From Reyranella sp. CPCC 100927 (GTDB lineage Bacteria > Pseudomonadota > Alphaproteobacteria > Reyranellales > Reyranellaceae), in contig NZ_VOHA01000029.1 in NCBI RefSeq assembly GCF_007859315.1, positions 1 through 64,000 on the forward strand: a stretch of 64,000 nucleotides of DNA, given 5' to 3'. This document shows positions 8,433-17,136 of the stretch, piece after piece. The first letter of the stretch is position 1. Every line of letters starts with the position of its first letter. The notes under the pieces are model-generated. The model had not been told where the DNA came from. It saw nothing but the letters and a program-made list of their open reading frames with translations, and searched no databases. Both the position numbers and the translations under genes were made by a program.

Positions 8433-9407
8433 TCAATGCTCCTTCTCGTACGGCACGCCGATCGCCTTGGGGGCGACGGCGCGGCCGATGAAGCCGGCCA
8501 GCAGGATCACGGTCAGCACGTAGGGCAGTACCTGGATGAACTGCACCGGCACCTCGCCGATGCCCGGCACGCGTACGCCCTGCAGGCGGATCGCCACGGC
8601 ATCGAGCAGGCCGAACATCAGGCAGGCGCCCAGGGCCGGGAACGGCCGCCACTTGCCGAAGATCATGGCGGCGAGCGCGATATAGCCCTGGCCCGCCGTC
8701 ATGTCGCGGCTGAAGGCGGCGTTCTGCGCGATCGAGAGGTAGGCGCCGGCGATGCCGGTGAACAGGCCGCAGATCAGCACGGCGCGATAGCGCAGCCAGG
8801 CGACGGAGATGCCGGCGGCGTCGACCGCCAGCGGCACCTCGCCCACCGCGCGCAGGCGCAGGCCGAAGCGCGTGCGGGTCAGCACCCACCAGGTGATGGG
8901 TACGATCAAGAGCGCCACGTAGACGAAGAGGTTGTGGCCGCCGATCAGGTCGCCCCAGATCCGGCCCAGCACCGGCACGTCGGCCAGCGCCTGCGTGCCG
9001 GGCAAGGTGATCGGCATGAAGCGCGCCTCGGGCGGCAGCGCCGGCGTCTGCCCGCCGCGCTGGAACCAGGCCATGCCGAACACGATGGTGAGACCGGATA
9101 CCAGGATGTTGATGGCGACGCCGCTCACCACCTGGTTGCCGCGGTGGGTGATGCAGGCGAAGCCGTGCAGCAGCGCCAGCGCCTCGGCGACCAGGATGGC
9201 GGCGCCCAGCCCGAGCCAGGCCGAGCCGGTGACCGACGCCGTGGCGGCGGCCACGAAGGCGGCCGCCAGCATCTTGCCCTCGAGCCCGATGTCGATCAGC
9301 CCGCTGCGCTCGGAGAACAGCCCGCCCATGGCGCACAGGATCAGCGGTGTCGCCACCCGCAACGTGGCCGACAGGATCAGCACCGCAAAGGTGATCGCCT
9401 CTTCCAT
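8433..9407 (-). CDS. ABC importer permease (BMP/nucleoside type), second subunit
   Basis: A 324-residue inner-membrane permease of the branched-chain/ribose-type superfamily (BPD_transp_2), corresponding to the smaller permease of nucleoside importers such as NupQ/YufQ. Typical motifs are GLFSERSGLIDIGLEGKML near residue 30 and VGEVPLAVDAAGISV in the cytoplasmic coupling region near residue 200. Eight to nine hydrophobic segments are visible. The start at 9407 (MEEAITFAVL) is where the first membrane helix begins; the upstream codons come from a repeat. It should pair with the permease encoded at 9571-10701, using the ATPase at 10850-12403. Confidence 0.9.
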   Translation of the reverse strand: MEEAITFAVLILSATLRVATPLILCAMGGLFSERSGLIDIGLEGKMLAAAFVAAATASVTGSAWLGLGAAILVAEALALLHGFACITHRGNQVVSGVAINILVSGLTIVFGMAWFQRGGQTPALPPEARFMPITLPGTQALADVPVLGRIWGDLIGGHNLFVYVALLIVPITWWVLTRTRFGLRLRAVGEVPLAVDAAGISVAWLRYRAVLICGLFTGIAGAYLSIAQNAAFSRDMTAGQGYIALAAMIFGKWRPFPALGACLMFGLLDAVAIRLQGVRVPGIGEVPVQFIQVLPYVLTVILLAGFIGRAVAPKAIGVPYEKEH

Positions 9408-9434
9408 GTCAGTGCGGTCCGGAATGAAGAGAAG

Positions 9435-9560
9435 GCCAACCAAGGAGGCACAGAGACACAGAGATCGCACAGAGGAAAACTTTACGCGCGCCGCAGGCGC
9501 GCAGCCTCATCATGCTCTGTGTCTTGCTCTGTGCCTCTGTGTCTCTGTGGTTCGTCTTCA
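9435..9560. repeat. Interspersed palindromic repeat (CACAGAG family)
   Basis: GAGGCACAGAGACACAGAG on the left pairs with the complementary CTCTGTG words on the right, around a centre containing GCGCGCCGCAGGCGCGC. It sits exactly between the two permease genes, and is the same family as the inner palindrome at 8231-8358. Confidence 0.75.
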
Positions 9561-9570
9561 TCTTTGTCCG

Positions 9571-10701
9571 CTACGCCTCCGCTGCGCCGGCCGCGGTCGT
9601 CCGCCCGCTGCGCGCGCGCAGGGCGCCGAACAGCGCCTCGAACCACGGCCGGGTGAAGTGCGCCAGCGCGCCGCAGAACAGGATGATCAGGCCCTGGATC
9701 ACCACCACCATCTCGCGGGTGATGGCGGGGATGTCGAACGACAGCTCGGCGCCGCCCTGCTGCAGCATGCCGAACAGCAGGCTGGCCAGCACGATGCCGA
9801 CGGGATGGTTGCGGCCCATCAGCGCCACGGCGATGCCGGCAAAGCCGTAGCCGGCGGTGAAGTTCAGGATCAGGCGGTGATGCACGCCCAGGATCTCGTT
9901 GACGCCGACGAAGCCCGCCAGCGCGCCCGACAGGCACATCGCCAGCACGGTCATGCGGCGGATGTCGACGCCGGCGTAGATCGCGGCGCTGGGGTTGTGG
10001 CCCATGGTGCGCAATTCGAAGCCCCACGGCGTGTGCCAGAGGAACACCCAGACGAAGACGCAGCACAATGCCGCCCACACGATCGCGAGGTTGAGCGGCG
10101 ACTGGCCCATGGTGATGCCGGCATAAGCCAGCAGGTCGTGGATGAAGGGCAGGTGGCCGGCGTCGGCGAACGCGCGGCTCTCGGGCGACATCGAGCCGGG
10201 AGCGATCAGCACGTTCACCATCAGGTAGACCATCACCGCCGCGGCGATGAAGTTGAACATGATGGTGGTGATGACGATATGGCTGCCGCGATAGGCCTGC
10301 AGGTAGGCCGGAATCGCGGCCCAGGCGGCGCCGAACAGCGCCGCCGCCAGCACGGCGAGCGCGATCAGCAGCACCGGCGGCAGGGTGGCATCGAGCGCCA
10401 GCACCACCAGGCCGACACCGAGCCCGCCGAGATAGGCCTGGCCCTCGCCGCCGATGTTGAACAGGCCGGCATGGAAGGCGAGCGCCACGGCGAGCCCGGT
10501 GAAGATGAAGTTGGTCGTGTAGTAGAGCGTGTAGCCGATCGCCTCGGGATAACCGACGGCGCCCACGATCATGATGCGCACGGCCGTGAACGGGTTGACG
10601 CCGACCGCCAGCACGATCAGCCCGACGACGACGAAGGCCAGCAGCACGTTGACGACCGGGATCAGCCCGATATCGACCCACCCCGGCAGCGGCGCTTTCA
10701 T
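9571..10701 (-). CDS. ABC importer permease (BMP/nucleoside type), first subunit
   Basis: A 376-residue inner-membrane permease, the larger subunit in BMP-dependent nucleoside importers (NupP/YufP type). After a first helix (VVNVLLAFVVVGLIVLAVGV) come AFHAGLFNIGGEGQAYLGGLG and, further on, the coupling-loop motif HNPSAAIYAGVDIRRM. About nine hydrophobic segments are present. The start at 10701 is set by MKAPLPGW; upstream in-frame sequence is palindromic repeat. It forms a transporter with the genes on either side. Confidence 0.9.
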   Translation of the reverse strand: MKAPLPGWVDIGLIPVVNVLLAFVVVGLIVLAVGVNPFTAVRIMIVGAVGYPEAIGYTLYYTTNFIFTGLAVALAFHAGLFNIGGEGQAYLGGLGVGLVVLALDATLPPVLLIALAVLAAALFGAAWAAIPAYLQAYRGSHIVITTIMFNFIAAAVMVYLMVNVLIAPGSMSPESRAFADAGHLPFIHDLLAYAGITMGQSPLNLAIVWAALCCVFVWVFLWHTPWGFELRTMGHNPSAAIYAGVDIRRMTVLAMCLSGALAGFVGVNEILGVHHRLILNFTAGYGFAGIAVALMGRNHPVGIVLASLLFGMLQQGGAELSFDIPAITREMVVVIQGLIILFCGALAHFTRPWFEALFGALRARSGRTTAAGAAEA

Positions 10702-10830
10702 ACCTTCCCCCGCTTGCGGGGGAAGGTGGCGCGCAGCGCCGGATGGGGGGCGGATCGAACAGACCGAATGTGAGGCGGCAGCCCCCATCCGCCCTTCGGG
10801 CACCTTCCCCCGCAAGCGGGGGAAGGTATG
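10700..10830. repeat. Interspersed palindromic repeat (CTTCCCCCGC family), copy 1
   Basis: Outer arms ACCTTCCCCCGCTTGCGG and the complementary CCGCAAGCGGGGGAAGGT flank an inner pair (GGATGGGGG and CCCCCATCC). It lies between the permease and ATPase genes. Copy 2 at 12413-12542 is nearly identical in its arms but differs in the centre. Confidence 0.85.
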
Positions 10831-10849
10831 GTCAGATGTCCGCGCCCGC

Positions 10850-12403
10850 TCATGGTACTCCGGCCTTCGCTGCGTCCGGCCTCCACACGTTGGCCATCAT
10901 CAGGCCCAAGGTGCGTTCATCGGCGGCGCTGCCCTCGACCTCGCCCACGATCTGGCCGCCGTACATCACCAGGATCCGGTCGGCCAGCGCCATCACCTCG
11001 TCGAGCTCGACCGAGACCACCAGGATGGCGCAGCCGGCGTCGCGCGCCGCCACCAGCTGGCGATGGATGAACTCGATGGCGCCGATATCGACGCCGCGTG
11101 TCGGCTGGCCGACCAGCAGGATCTTCGGCTTGGTGGCGATCTCGCGCGCCAGCACCAGCTTCTGCTGATTGCCGCCGGAGAAACTCGAGGAACGCAGCTC
11201 CGGCCGGCGCGGGCGCACGTCGTAGTGCTCCATCAGGTTGCTGCAGTGCCCGGCCATCGCACGGCGGTCCATCAGGTACCGGCCGCTGAACGGCGGTTCG
11301 TGGTGATAGCCCAGCACCGATGTCTCGGTGGCGTCGAACGGCGCCACCATGGCGTAGCGATGGCGGTCCTCCGGCACATGCGCCAGGCCCAGCGCGCGCA
11401 TCTCGGCCGGGTCGGCCGGATGCGCCGCGTCGATCGCGCGATCGCCAATCACCAGCCGTCCGGTGGTCGGCGCACGGATGCCGGCCAGCACTTCCAGCAG
11501 TTCGCTCTGGCCGTTGCCCGAGACGCCGGCGATGCCCACGATCTCGCCGGCCCGCACGGTAATATCGATGTTGTCCAGCACCGCCACGCCGCGGCCGTCG
11601 CGCAGGCCGATGCGCTCCGCCGTCAACGCCGGCGCTTCTGCGTGGCAGGCGGGCTTGTCGAGCGCCAGCCGCACCTTGCGGCCCACCATCAGTTCGGCCA
11701 GTTCCTCGCTGTTGGTCGCCTTTGTCTGCCGTTCGGCCACCATCTGGCCATGGCGCATCACGAACACCGTGTCGGTGGCGGCCATGATCTCGCGCAGCTT
11801 GTGGGTGATCAGGATCACCGTGGCGCCGCGGTCGCGCAGCGCCTGGAGAATGCGGAACAGCTGCTCGGTCTCCTGCGGTGTCAGCACCGCCGAGGGTTCG
11901 TCGAGGATCAGGATACGGGCGCCGCGATAGAGCACCTTCAGGATCTCGACGCGCTGCTGCTCGCTCACCGGCAGGTCGCCGACCAGGGCGTCGGGATTGA
12001 CGCGCAGGCCGTACTCGCGGCCCAGCCGCTCGAGTTCCTGGCGCGCGGCCGCCAGGCTGGGGCGCAGCACCGCGCCGGTCTCGGCGCCCAGCACGACGTT
12101 CTCCAGCACGGTGAAGGTGTCGATCAGCATGAAGTGCTGGTGCACCATGCCGATGCCGCTCGCGATCGCATCGCGCGGGCTCTTGATGCGCACGGGTTGG
12201 CCGTCGACCAGGATCGCGCCGCTGTCGGCCTCGTAGAGGCCATAGAGGATGCTCATCAGGGTCGACTTGCCGGCACCGTTCTCGCCGATGATGCCGGTGA
12301 TCGAGCCGCGCGCGATGGACAGCGAGACACCGCGGTTGGCATGCACCGGCCCGAACGACTTGTCGATCGACCGCAACTCGATGGCAGGCGGAGTGTCAGG
12401 CAT
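10850..12403 (-). CDS. ABC importer ATP-binding protein with two ATPase domains
   Basis: A 517-residue protein with two nucleotide-binding domains, as in sugar and nucleoside importers (NupO/YufO, MglA type). Domain 1 has Walker A GENGAGKST (about residue 40), Q-loop, signature-like DLPVSEQQRVEI and Walker B ILILDEPSAVLTP. Domain 2 has the degenerate Walker A GVSGNGQSE, signature FSGGNQQKL and ILLVGQPTRGVD, where Gln replaces the catalytic Glu, as usual in this family. It energises the two permeases downstream. Palindromic repeats lie on both sides, so the transcript may be processed. Confidence 0.93.
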   Translation of the reverse strand: MPDTPPAIELRSIDKSFGPVHANRGVSLSIARGSITGIIGENGAGKSTLMSILYGLYEADSGAILVDGQPVRIKSPRDAIASGIGMVHQHFMLIDTFTVLENVVLGAETGAVLRPSLAAARQELERLGREYGLRVNPDALVGDLPVSEQQRVEILKVLYRGARILILDEPSAVLTPQETEQLFRILQALRDRGATVILITHKLREIMAATDTVFVMRHGQMVAERQTKATNSEELAELMVGRKVRLALDKPACHAEAPALTAERIGLRDGRGVAVLDNIDITVRAGEIVGIAGVSGNGQSELLEVLAGIRAPTTGRLVIGDRAIDAAHPADPAEMRALGLAHVPEDRHRYAMVAPFDATETSVLGYHHEPPFSGRYLMDRRAMAGHCSNLMEHYDVRPRRPELRSSSFSGGNQQKLVLAREIATKPKILLVGQPTRGVDIGAIEFIHRQLVAARDAGCAILVVSVELDEVMALADRILVMYGGQIVGEVEGSAADERTLGLMMANVWRPDAAKAGVP

Positions 12404-12412
12404 GGCAAGCCC

Positions 12413-12542
12413 TTACCTTCCCCCGCTTGCGGGGGAAGGTGGCGCGCAGCGCCGGATGGGGGGCCGATTGATCAGACGCGGTGTGTAGCGGCAGCCCCCA
12501 TCCGCCCTTCGGGCACCTTCCCCCACAGGCGGGGGAAGGTAA
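12413..12542. repeat. Interspersed palindromic repeat (CTTCCCCCGC family), copy 2
   Basis: Same structure and arms as the element at 10700-10830, between the ATPase gene and the substrate-binding protein gene. The centre differs, and one outer arm has CCCCCACAGG instead of CCCCCGCAAG. Confidence 0.85.
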
Positions 12543-12556
12543 AAGGTCATGCGCCA

Positions 12557-13558
12557 TCAATACGTGCACGTGTTGTTGCTCATGTAGTCATGCACCTTGA
12601 TCTTGCCGCTGATGATATCGGCCTTGGCCTGCTCGACCTTGGCCTTCATGTCGGGCGTCACCAAGGATGCGTTGTTCTTGTCCAGAGCCCAGTCGACGCC
12701 GCCGTCCTTCAGGCCCAGCACGGTCACGCCCGGTGTCCAGGTGCCGCCCATGGCCAGCTTGAACGTGTCGTAGGCCACGATGTCGACGCGCTTGATCATC
12801 GAGGTCAGCATGGTGCCGGGATGCAGGTGGTTCTGGTTGGAGTCGACGCCGATGGCGAGCTTGCCGCGATCCTTGGCGGCCTGGTAGACGCCGATGCCGG
12901 TGGCGCCGGCGGCGGCGTAGATCACGTCGGCGCCGCGTTCGAACTGGCCCTTGGCCAGCTCGCCGCCGCGGCCGGGATCGTTCCACGCCGCCGGCGTGGT
13001 GCCGGTCATGTTCTGCAGCAGCTCGGCCTTGGGGTTGGCATACTTCACGCCCTGCTCGTAGCCGCAGGCGAAGCGGCGGATCAGCGGGATGTCCATGCCG
13101 CCGACGAAACCGACCTTGCCGCTCTTGGACGCGATGGCGGCGGCAACGCCGACCAGGAACGAACCCTCGTGCTCCTTGAACAGCACGCTTTGCACGTTGG
13201 GCAGCTTCACCACGCCGTCGATCACGGTGAAGCGGACCTTGGGAAATTCCTTGGCCACCTTCTCGACGGCATTGGCCTGGGTGAAGCCGACACCCAGAAT
13301 GGGATCCTGGCCGCGCTGCGCGAAGCGGCGATGCGCCTGCTCGAACTGGGTCTCGTTGGTGACTTCGAACTCGGCCACCGACAGCTTGGACTCGGCCTTG
13401 AAGCGCTCGACCCCGTTGTTGACGCCCTCGTTGAACGACTTGTCGAACTTGCCGCCCATGTCGAAGACGACAGCCGGCTTGATGTCGGCAGCCTGCGCCA
13501 CGCCCGCGATGCCGGCGGCGGCGATGGCGCCCAGCGCGCTTCGAGTCCAAGTCTTCAT
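12557..13558 (-). CDS. BMP-family ABC substrate-binding protein, copy 1
   Basis: A 333-residue periplasmic binding protein of the BMP (PnrA/TmpC-like) family, which mostly binds nucleosides. A signal peptide of about 22 residues ends at VAQA before ADIKPAVVFD. Characteristic blocks are FDKSFNEGVNNGVERF, GVGFTQANAVEKVA, VGFVGGMDIPLIRRF and ADVIYAAAGATGIGV. The start at 13558 places the signal peptide at the N-terminus; the longer frame comes from repeat DNA. It is a close tandem paralogue of the protein encoded at 13670-14677, and both end in the same HDYMSNNTC pattern. Confidence 0.92.
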   Translation of the reverse strand: MKTWTRSALGAIAAAGIAGVAQAADIKPAVVFDMGGKFDKSFNEGVNNGVERFKAESKLSVAEFEVTNETQFEQAHRRFAQRGQDPILGVGFTQANAVEKVAKEFPKVRFTVIDGVVKLPNVQSVLFKEHEGSFLVGVAAAIASKSGKVGFVGGMDIPLIRRFACGYEQGVKYANPKAELLQNMTGTTPAAWNDPGRGGELAKGQFERGADVIYAAAGATGIGVYQAAKDRGKLAIGVDSNQNHLHPGTMLTSMIKRVDIVAYDTFKLAMGGTWTPGVTVLGLKDGGVDWALDKNNASLVTPDMKAKVEQAKADIISGKIKVHDYMSNNTCTY

Positions 13559-13575
13559 GACGGCCTCCCTGTTGT

Positions 13576-13661
13576 CTTCATGGTGAGCTTGTCGAACCAT
13601 GAAGGCCTTCGCACGATCGTCGGTGCGCGGCACTCCATGGTTCGACAGGCTCACCATGAAG
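13576..13661. repeat. Interspersed palindromic repeat (CTTCATGGTGAGC family)
   Basis: Arms of 26 bases at 13576-13601 and 13636-13661 are reverse complements with very few mismatches (core GTCGAACCATG and CATGGTTCGAC). It fills the gap between the two tandem substrate-binding protein genes. Confidence 0.85.
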
Positions 13662-13669
13662 TGCTTTCC

Positions 13670-14677
13670 CTACTGCGGGCAGGTGTTGTTGCTCATGTAA
13701 TCGTGCACCTTGATCTTGCCGCTCACGATGTCGGCCTTGGCCTGCTCGACCTTGGCCTTGATCTCGTCGGTGATCAGCTTGGCATTGTTCTGGTCCAGCG
13801 CCCAGTCGACGCCGCCCTCCTTGAGACCCAGGACGCGCATGCCGGGCGACCAGGTGCCGGCCTTGGCGGCGGCAAAGGTCTCGTAGGTGGCAAGATCGAC
13901 GCGCTTGATCATCGAGGTCAGCACCGAGCCGGGATGCGTGCCGTTCTGGTTGGAGTCGACGCCGATCGAGAGCTTGCCGCGGTCCTTGGCCGCCTGCAGC
14001 ACGCCCAGCCCGGTGGTGCCGGCAGCAGCGTAGATCACGTCGACGCCGCGCTCGAACTGGCCCTTGGCCAGTTCGGCGCCGCGACCGGGATCGGTCCACG
14101 CCGCGGGCGTATTGCCGGTCATGTTCTGGATCACGCTGGCGCCCGGCTTGGCGTACTTCACGCCCTGCTCGTAGCCGCAGACGAACCTGCGGATCAGCGG
14201 GATGTCCATGCCGCCCACGAAGCCGACCTTGCCCGATTTGGAGGCCAGGGCGGCGGCGACGCCGACCAGGAACGAACCCTCATGCTCCTTGAACAACACC
14301 GAGCGCACGTTGGGCAGGTCGACCACGGTGTCGATGACGGTGAAGCGGATCTTGGGGTACTGCTTGGCCACCGTGGTGACGGCCGATGTCTGCAGGAAGC
14401 CGACGCCGACGATGGGATCGTTGCCGGCCTGGGCGAAGCGGCGATGCGCCTGCTCGAGCTGCGCCTCGTTGGTGACCACGAAATCGCGATAGTTGATCTT
14501 GCTCTCGGTCTTGAACCGTTCGGCGCCGCGATAGGCCGCCTCGTTGAACGAGCCGTCGAACTTTTCGCCCACGGAGTAGACCACCGCTGGTGTGATATCG
14601 GCGGCGCGGGCCGTGAAGCCCGTCCCGACCAGGATCGCGGCGGCACCCAGCGTCACGGCACACCGGCGTTGCAGCAT
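13670..14677 (-). CDS. BMP-family ABC substrate-binding protein, copy 2
   Basis: A 335-residue paralogue of the neighbouring binding protein, sharing long identical blocks (EGSFLVGVAAA, SGKVGFVGGMDIPLIRRF, GVDWALDQNNAK). The signal peptide ends near FTARA before ADITPAVVYS. ATG at 14677 has GGGGAGG upstream; another in-frame ATG at 14701 lacks this. It is the first gene of the minus-strand importer locus. Two binding proteins for one transporter suggest a duplication that widened or split substrate range; ligand-contact differences cannot be judged by eye. Confidence 0.92.
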   Translation of the reverse strand: MLQRRCAVTLGAAAILVGTGFTARAADITPAVVYSVGEKFDGSFNEAAYRGAERFKTESKINYRDFVVTNEAQLEQAHRRFAQAGNDPIVGVGFLQTSAVTTVAKQYPKIRFTVIDTVVDLPNVRSVLFKEHEGSFLVGVAAALASKSGKVGFVGGMDIPLIRRFVCGYEQGVKYAKPGASVIQNMTGNTPAAWTDPGRGAELAKGQFERGVDVIYAAAGTTGLGVLQAAKDRGKLSIGVDSNQNGTHPGSVLTSMIKRVDLATYETFAAAKAGTWSPGMRVLGLKEGGVDWALDQNNAKLITDEIKAKVEQAKADIVSGKIKVHDYMSNNTCPQ

Positions 14678-14869
14678 CACAGCCTCCCCATCTCTTCGCA
14701 TGCCAGTCTGACGCGGGATTGCCGTTCACGCCATCCCGAGATTTGCGCACTGTGCTGTCCCTTCTCCCCGCTGCCCCTCAAGCCGACGTGAAGAATCATC
14801 ATATGGAGGCGTCCGGTCGGTCAGCTAAGCTTGCGGCCATTGACAGTACCCGATCGAAAGGATGCACGT

Positions 14870-15595
14870 ATGTTCGATCTCCATTACTGGCCGACGCCCA
14901 ATGGCAAGAAGGTCACGATCCTGCTCGAGGAATGCGGGCTGGAGTACAAGGTCGTGCCGGTGAACATCCAGCGCGGCGACCAGTTCAGCGACGCGTTTTT
15001 GAAGATGAACCCCAACCACCGCATGCCGGTGCTGGTGGACCACAAGCCGAAGGATGGCGGGGCGCCGATCAGCGTCTTCGAGTCCGGCGCCATCATGATG
15101 TACATCGCCGAAAAGGTCGGCCGCTTCTGGCCGCAGGATGTGCGCGGCAAGTACGCCGTCACGGAATGGCTGATCTGGCAGATGGCCAACCAGGGCCCCA
15201 AGCTGGGCGAGTGCGGCCATTTCCGCCGTCTGGGCGATCGCGAGGGCGATCAGTCCTATGCCGTGCGCCGCTTCAGCGACGAGGCCAACCGGCTCTACGG
15301 CGTGCTCAACAACCGGCTGCACCAGCAGCCGTACCTCGCCGGCAACGAATACTCGATCGCCGACATGATCGCCTATCCCTGGACGGTGGGTTGGCAGGCC
15401 CAGGGCCAGGACATCGACGAGTTCCCGTACTTCAAACGCTGGTTCGAGGAACTCGCCGCCCGGCCGGCGGTGAAGAAGGGCATGGCGGTCGGATCGGACC
15501 TCTCGACCGACGTCACCAAGCTGCCGCCGGAAGAGCAGGCCCGCATCCGCAAGCTGCTCTACAATCAACGCGCCATCCCCGTGAAGGCCGCGTAG
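14870..15595 (+). CDS. Glutathione S-transferase, YghU/YfcG (nu) type
   Basis: A 241-residue cytoplasmic protein with an N-terminal thioredoxin-like domain (HYWPTPNGKKVTILLEECGLEY, NPNHRMPVLVDH, FESGAIMMYIAEK) and a C-terminal helical domain (LAGNEYSIADMIAYPW N-capping box). NPNHRMP and the start motif are typical of nu-class enzymes, which have disulfide-bond reductase activity with glutathione. The start at 14870 follows GAAAGGA and gives normal length. It is divergent from the ABC importer operon. No operon partner is evident; a palindromic repeat follows. Confidence 0.9.
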   Translation: MFDLHYWPTPNGKKVTILLEECGLEYKVVPVNIQRGDQFSDAFLKMNPNHRMPVLVDHKPKDGGAPISVFESGAIMMYIAEKVGRFWPQDVRGKYAVTEWLIWQMANQGPKLGECGHFRRLGDREGDQSYAVRRFSDEANRLYGVLNNRLHQQPYLAGNEYSIADMIAYPWTVGWQAQGQDIDEFPYFKRWFEELAARPAVKKGMAVGSDLSTDVTKLPPEEQARIRKLLYNQRAIPVKAA

Positions 15596-15605
15596 TTTTT
15601 CAAAT

Positions 15606-15730
15606 TCCTCCCCAGCTTCGCTGGGGAGGTGCCCCGAAGGGGCGGAGGGGAGGCCTCGTGGTCTATATAACAAAGACCACGTCGGCTCCCCTTCCGGCCT
15701 TCGGCCACCTTCCCCGCAAGCGGGGAAGGG
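15606..15730. repeat. Interspersed palindromic repeat (CTCCCCAGC family)
   Basis: An imperfect palindrome with nested hairpins: CCTCCCCAGCTTCGCTGGGGAGG at the left end, a central stem CGTGGTCT pairing with AGACCACG, and CTTCCCCGCAAGCGGGGAAG at the right end. It lies between the GST and cinA-like genes. The right arm resembles the CTTCCCCCGC family of 10700 and 12413. Confidence 0.75.
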
Positions 15731-15751
15731 AAGACGTCATCAAAGGACCCT

Positions 15752-16993
15752 ATGCGCATCGAGATTCTCTGCACCGGCGACGAGATCCTCACCGGCAAGA
15801 CCATCAACAGCAACTACAGCCACATCGCCCGACGCCTGGTCGAAGTCGGTCTCGAGGTCGCCTGGGGCACGACGGTCGGCGACGACCGCGATGCCCTGCT
15901 GAAGGCTTTCCGCGAGGCCGCCAAGCGCGCTGATGCGGTGATCGTGAACGGCGGGCTGGGGCCGACGGTCGATGACCTGTCACAGGAGATCGCGGCCCAG
16001 GCGGCGGGCGTCGACCTGGTTCTGCACGAAGCCTGGCTCGGTCGCATGGAGACGTTCTACAGCCGGCGCAACCGCGCCATGCCGCCCAACAACCGCAAGC
16101 AGGCGATGCTGCCGTCCGGCGCCGAGTTCATCGACAACCCAATCGGCACCGCCTGCGGCTTCGCCGTCACCATCGACGGCGCGCGCTTCTTCTTCACGCC
16201 GGGCGTGCCGCGCGAGATGCGCCGCATGATCGACGAGCAGGTGATCCCGCGCCTGCTGGCGCTGAGCGGCATACAGGGCGTGGCGCGCGTCAAGCGCTTC
16301 CACTCCTACGGCATCGGCGAATCGCGCGCCGATCAGATGCTGGACGGCATCGAGGCGCTGGCGCCCGACGGCGGCGTCAAGCTCGGCTTCCAGGCCCACT
16401 ATCCGCAGCTCGAGACCAAGCTCGCCGCGCGCGGCACCGACGCCGCCGACCTCGACCGCAAGCTGGCGCCGATCGAGGCCGAAGTGCGCCGCCGGCTGGG
16501 CAACTTCATCGTCGCCGAGGACGACCAGACGCTCGAAGGCGTCGTGCTGGCGGCGTTGCGGGCGCGCGGCGGCTCGTTGGCGATCGCCGAGACGTTCACA
16601 TCGGGCACCATCGCCACCCGCATCGCGCCGGTCCCCGGCGCCGAAGCCCTGTTCCGCCGCGCCATCGTGGCGCGCGACCTGGGCCAGCTCGATGTCAGCG
16701 GCATATCGGCCGAGGCCGCCGTTGCGGTCGCCAGCGCGTTGCGCGACCAGAGCGGCGCCAGCCACGCGCTGGCCGTCCTGGTGGGACTCGACGAGGGCGC
16801 CGACGGCCTTGAACTGGGCGGCACGATCTCGATCGGCATCGTCGATGGCGGCGCACCGGTCGCCCGCCAGGCGCGCATGTTCGGCGGCCGCGACTGGATT
16901 CGGCTGGGCGCCACCGAGATGGCGCTCGACTGCCTGCGCCGCCATCTGCTGGGCCTGCCGGTCGACGAGCAGATCGACTTCGAGCGGCGCTGA
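15752..16993 (+). CDS. CinA-like protein with altered C-terminal domain
   Basis: A 413-residue protein. The N-terminal molybdopterin-binding-like domain (about 1-170) is well conserved: IEILCTGDEILTGKTINSNYSHIARRL, VNGGLGPTVDDLS and FTPGVPREM, as in CinA ADP-ribose pyrophosphatases. The C-terminal domain corresponds to the NMN deamidase (PncC) fold, but the usual AESCTGG motif reads AETFTSG near residue 278. I infer the deamidase function may be weakened or lost while the N-terminal activity remains. It starts at the first ATG after the repeat. Confidence 0.85.
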   Translation: MRIEILCTGDEILTGKTINSNYSHIARRLVEVGLEVAWGTTVGDDRDALLKAFREAAKRADAVIVNGGLGPTVDDLSQEIAAQAAGVDLVLHEAWLGRMETFYSRRNRAMPPNNRKQAMLPSGAEFIDNPIGTACGFAVTIDGARFFFTPGVPREMRRMIDEQVIPRLLALSGIQGVARVKRFHSYGIGESRADQMLDGIEALAPDGGVKLGFQAHYPQLETKLAARGTDAADLDRKLAPIEAEVRRRLGNFIVAEDDQTLEGVVLAALRARGGSLAIAETFTSGTIATRIAPVPGAEALFRRAIVARDLGQLDVSGISAEAAVAVASALRDQSGASHALAVLVGLDEGADGLELGGTISIGIVDGGAPVARQARMFGGRDWIRLGATEMALDCLRRHLLGLPVDEQIDFERR

Positions 16994-17003
16994 CATGGTC
17001 CTT

Positions 17004-17134
17004 TCTTCGGACCGCGGGCGTCCACGCCCGCATTCGCTTGCAGCGAAGCGGAAAGCGAAAGACAGTCGGCGCTGGCGCGCACAGGCGAAAGCGAGCTTCG
17101 CCGGAGATGCGGGCGTGGACGCCCGCGGTCCGAA
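17004..17134. repeat. Interspersed palindromic repeat (GGACCGCGGGCGTCC family)
   Basis: Arms of about 28 bases (CGGACCGCGGGCGTCCACGC and its complement) at 17005-17032 and 17107-17134 flank about 75 bases rich in GCGAAAGCGA-like words. It lies between the cinA-like gene and the acetyltransferase gene; the right arm ends three bases before the latter's start codon. Confidence 0.85.
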
Positions 17135-17136
17135 AA

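Noticed and set aside
8158-9336. Upstream extension of the cytidine deaminase frame to 534 codons
   Set aside because: The extension is a shadow of the permease gene in another frame; the deaminase itself has normal length from 8157.
8436-10773. Two long plus-strand ORFs opposite the permease genes
   Set aside because: Products are His/Gln/Arg-rich antisense shadows of the permeases and run through palindromic repeats.
10700-12542. CRISPR-like array from repeated CTTCCCCCGC words
   Set aside because: Only two copies, 1.7 kb apart with a gene between, each internally palindromic; no regular spacers or cas genes.
10571-14791. 1406-codon plus-strand ORF
   Set aside because: It spans the antisense of an ATPase and two binding-protein genes plus several repeats; composition (His, Gln, Asp, Ala, Gly) is typical of antisense frames in high-GC DNA.
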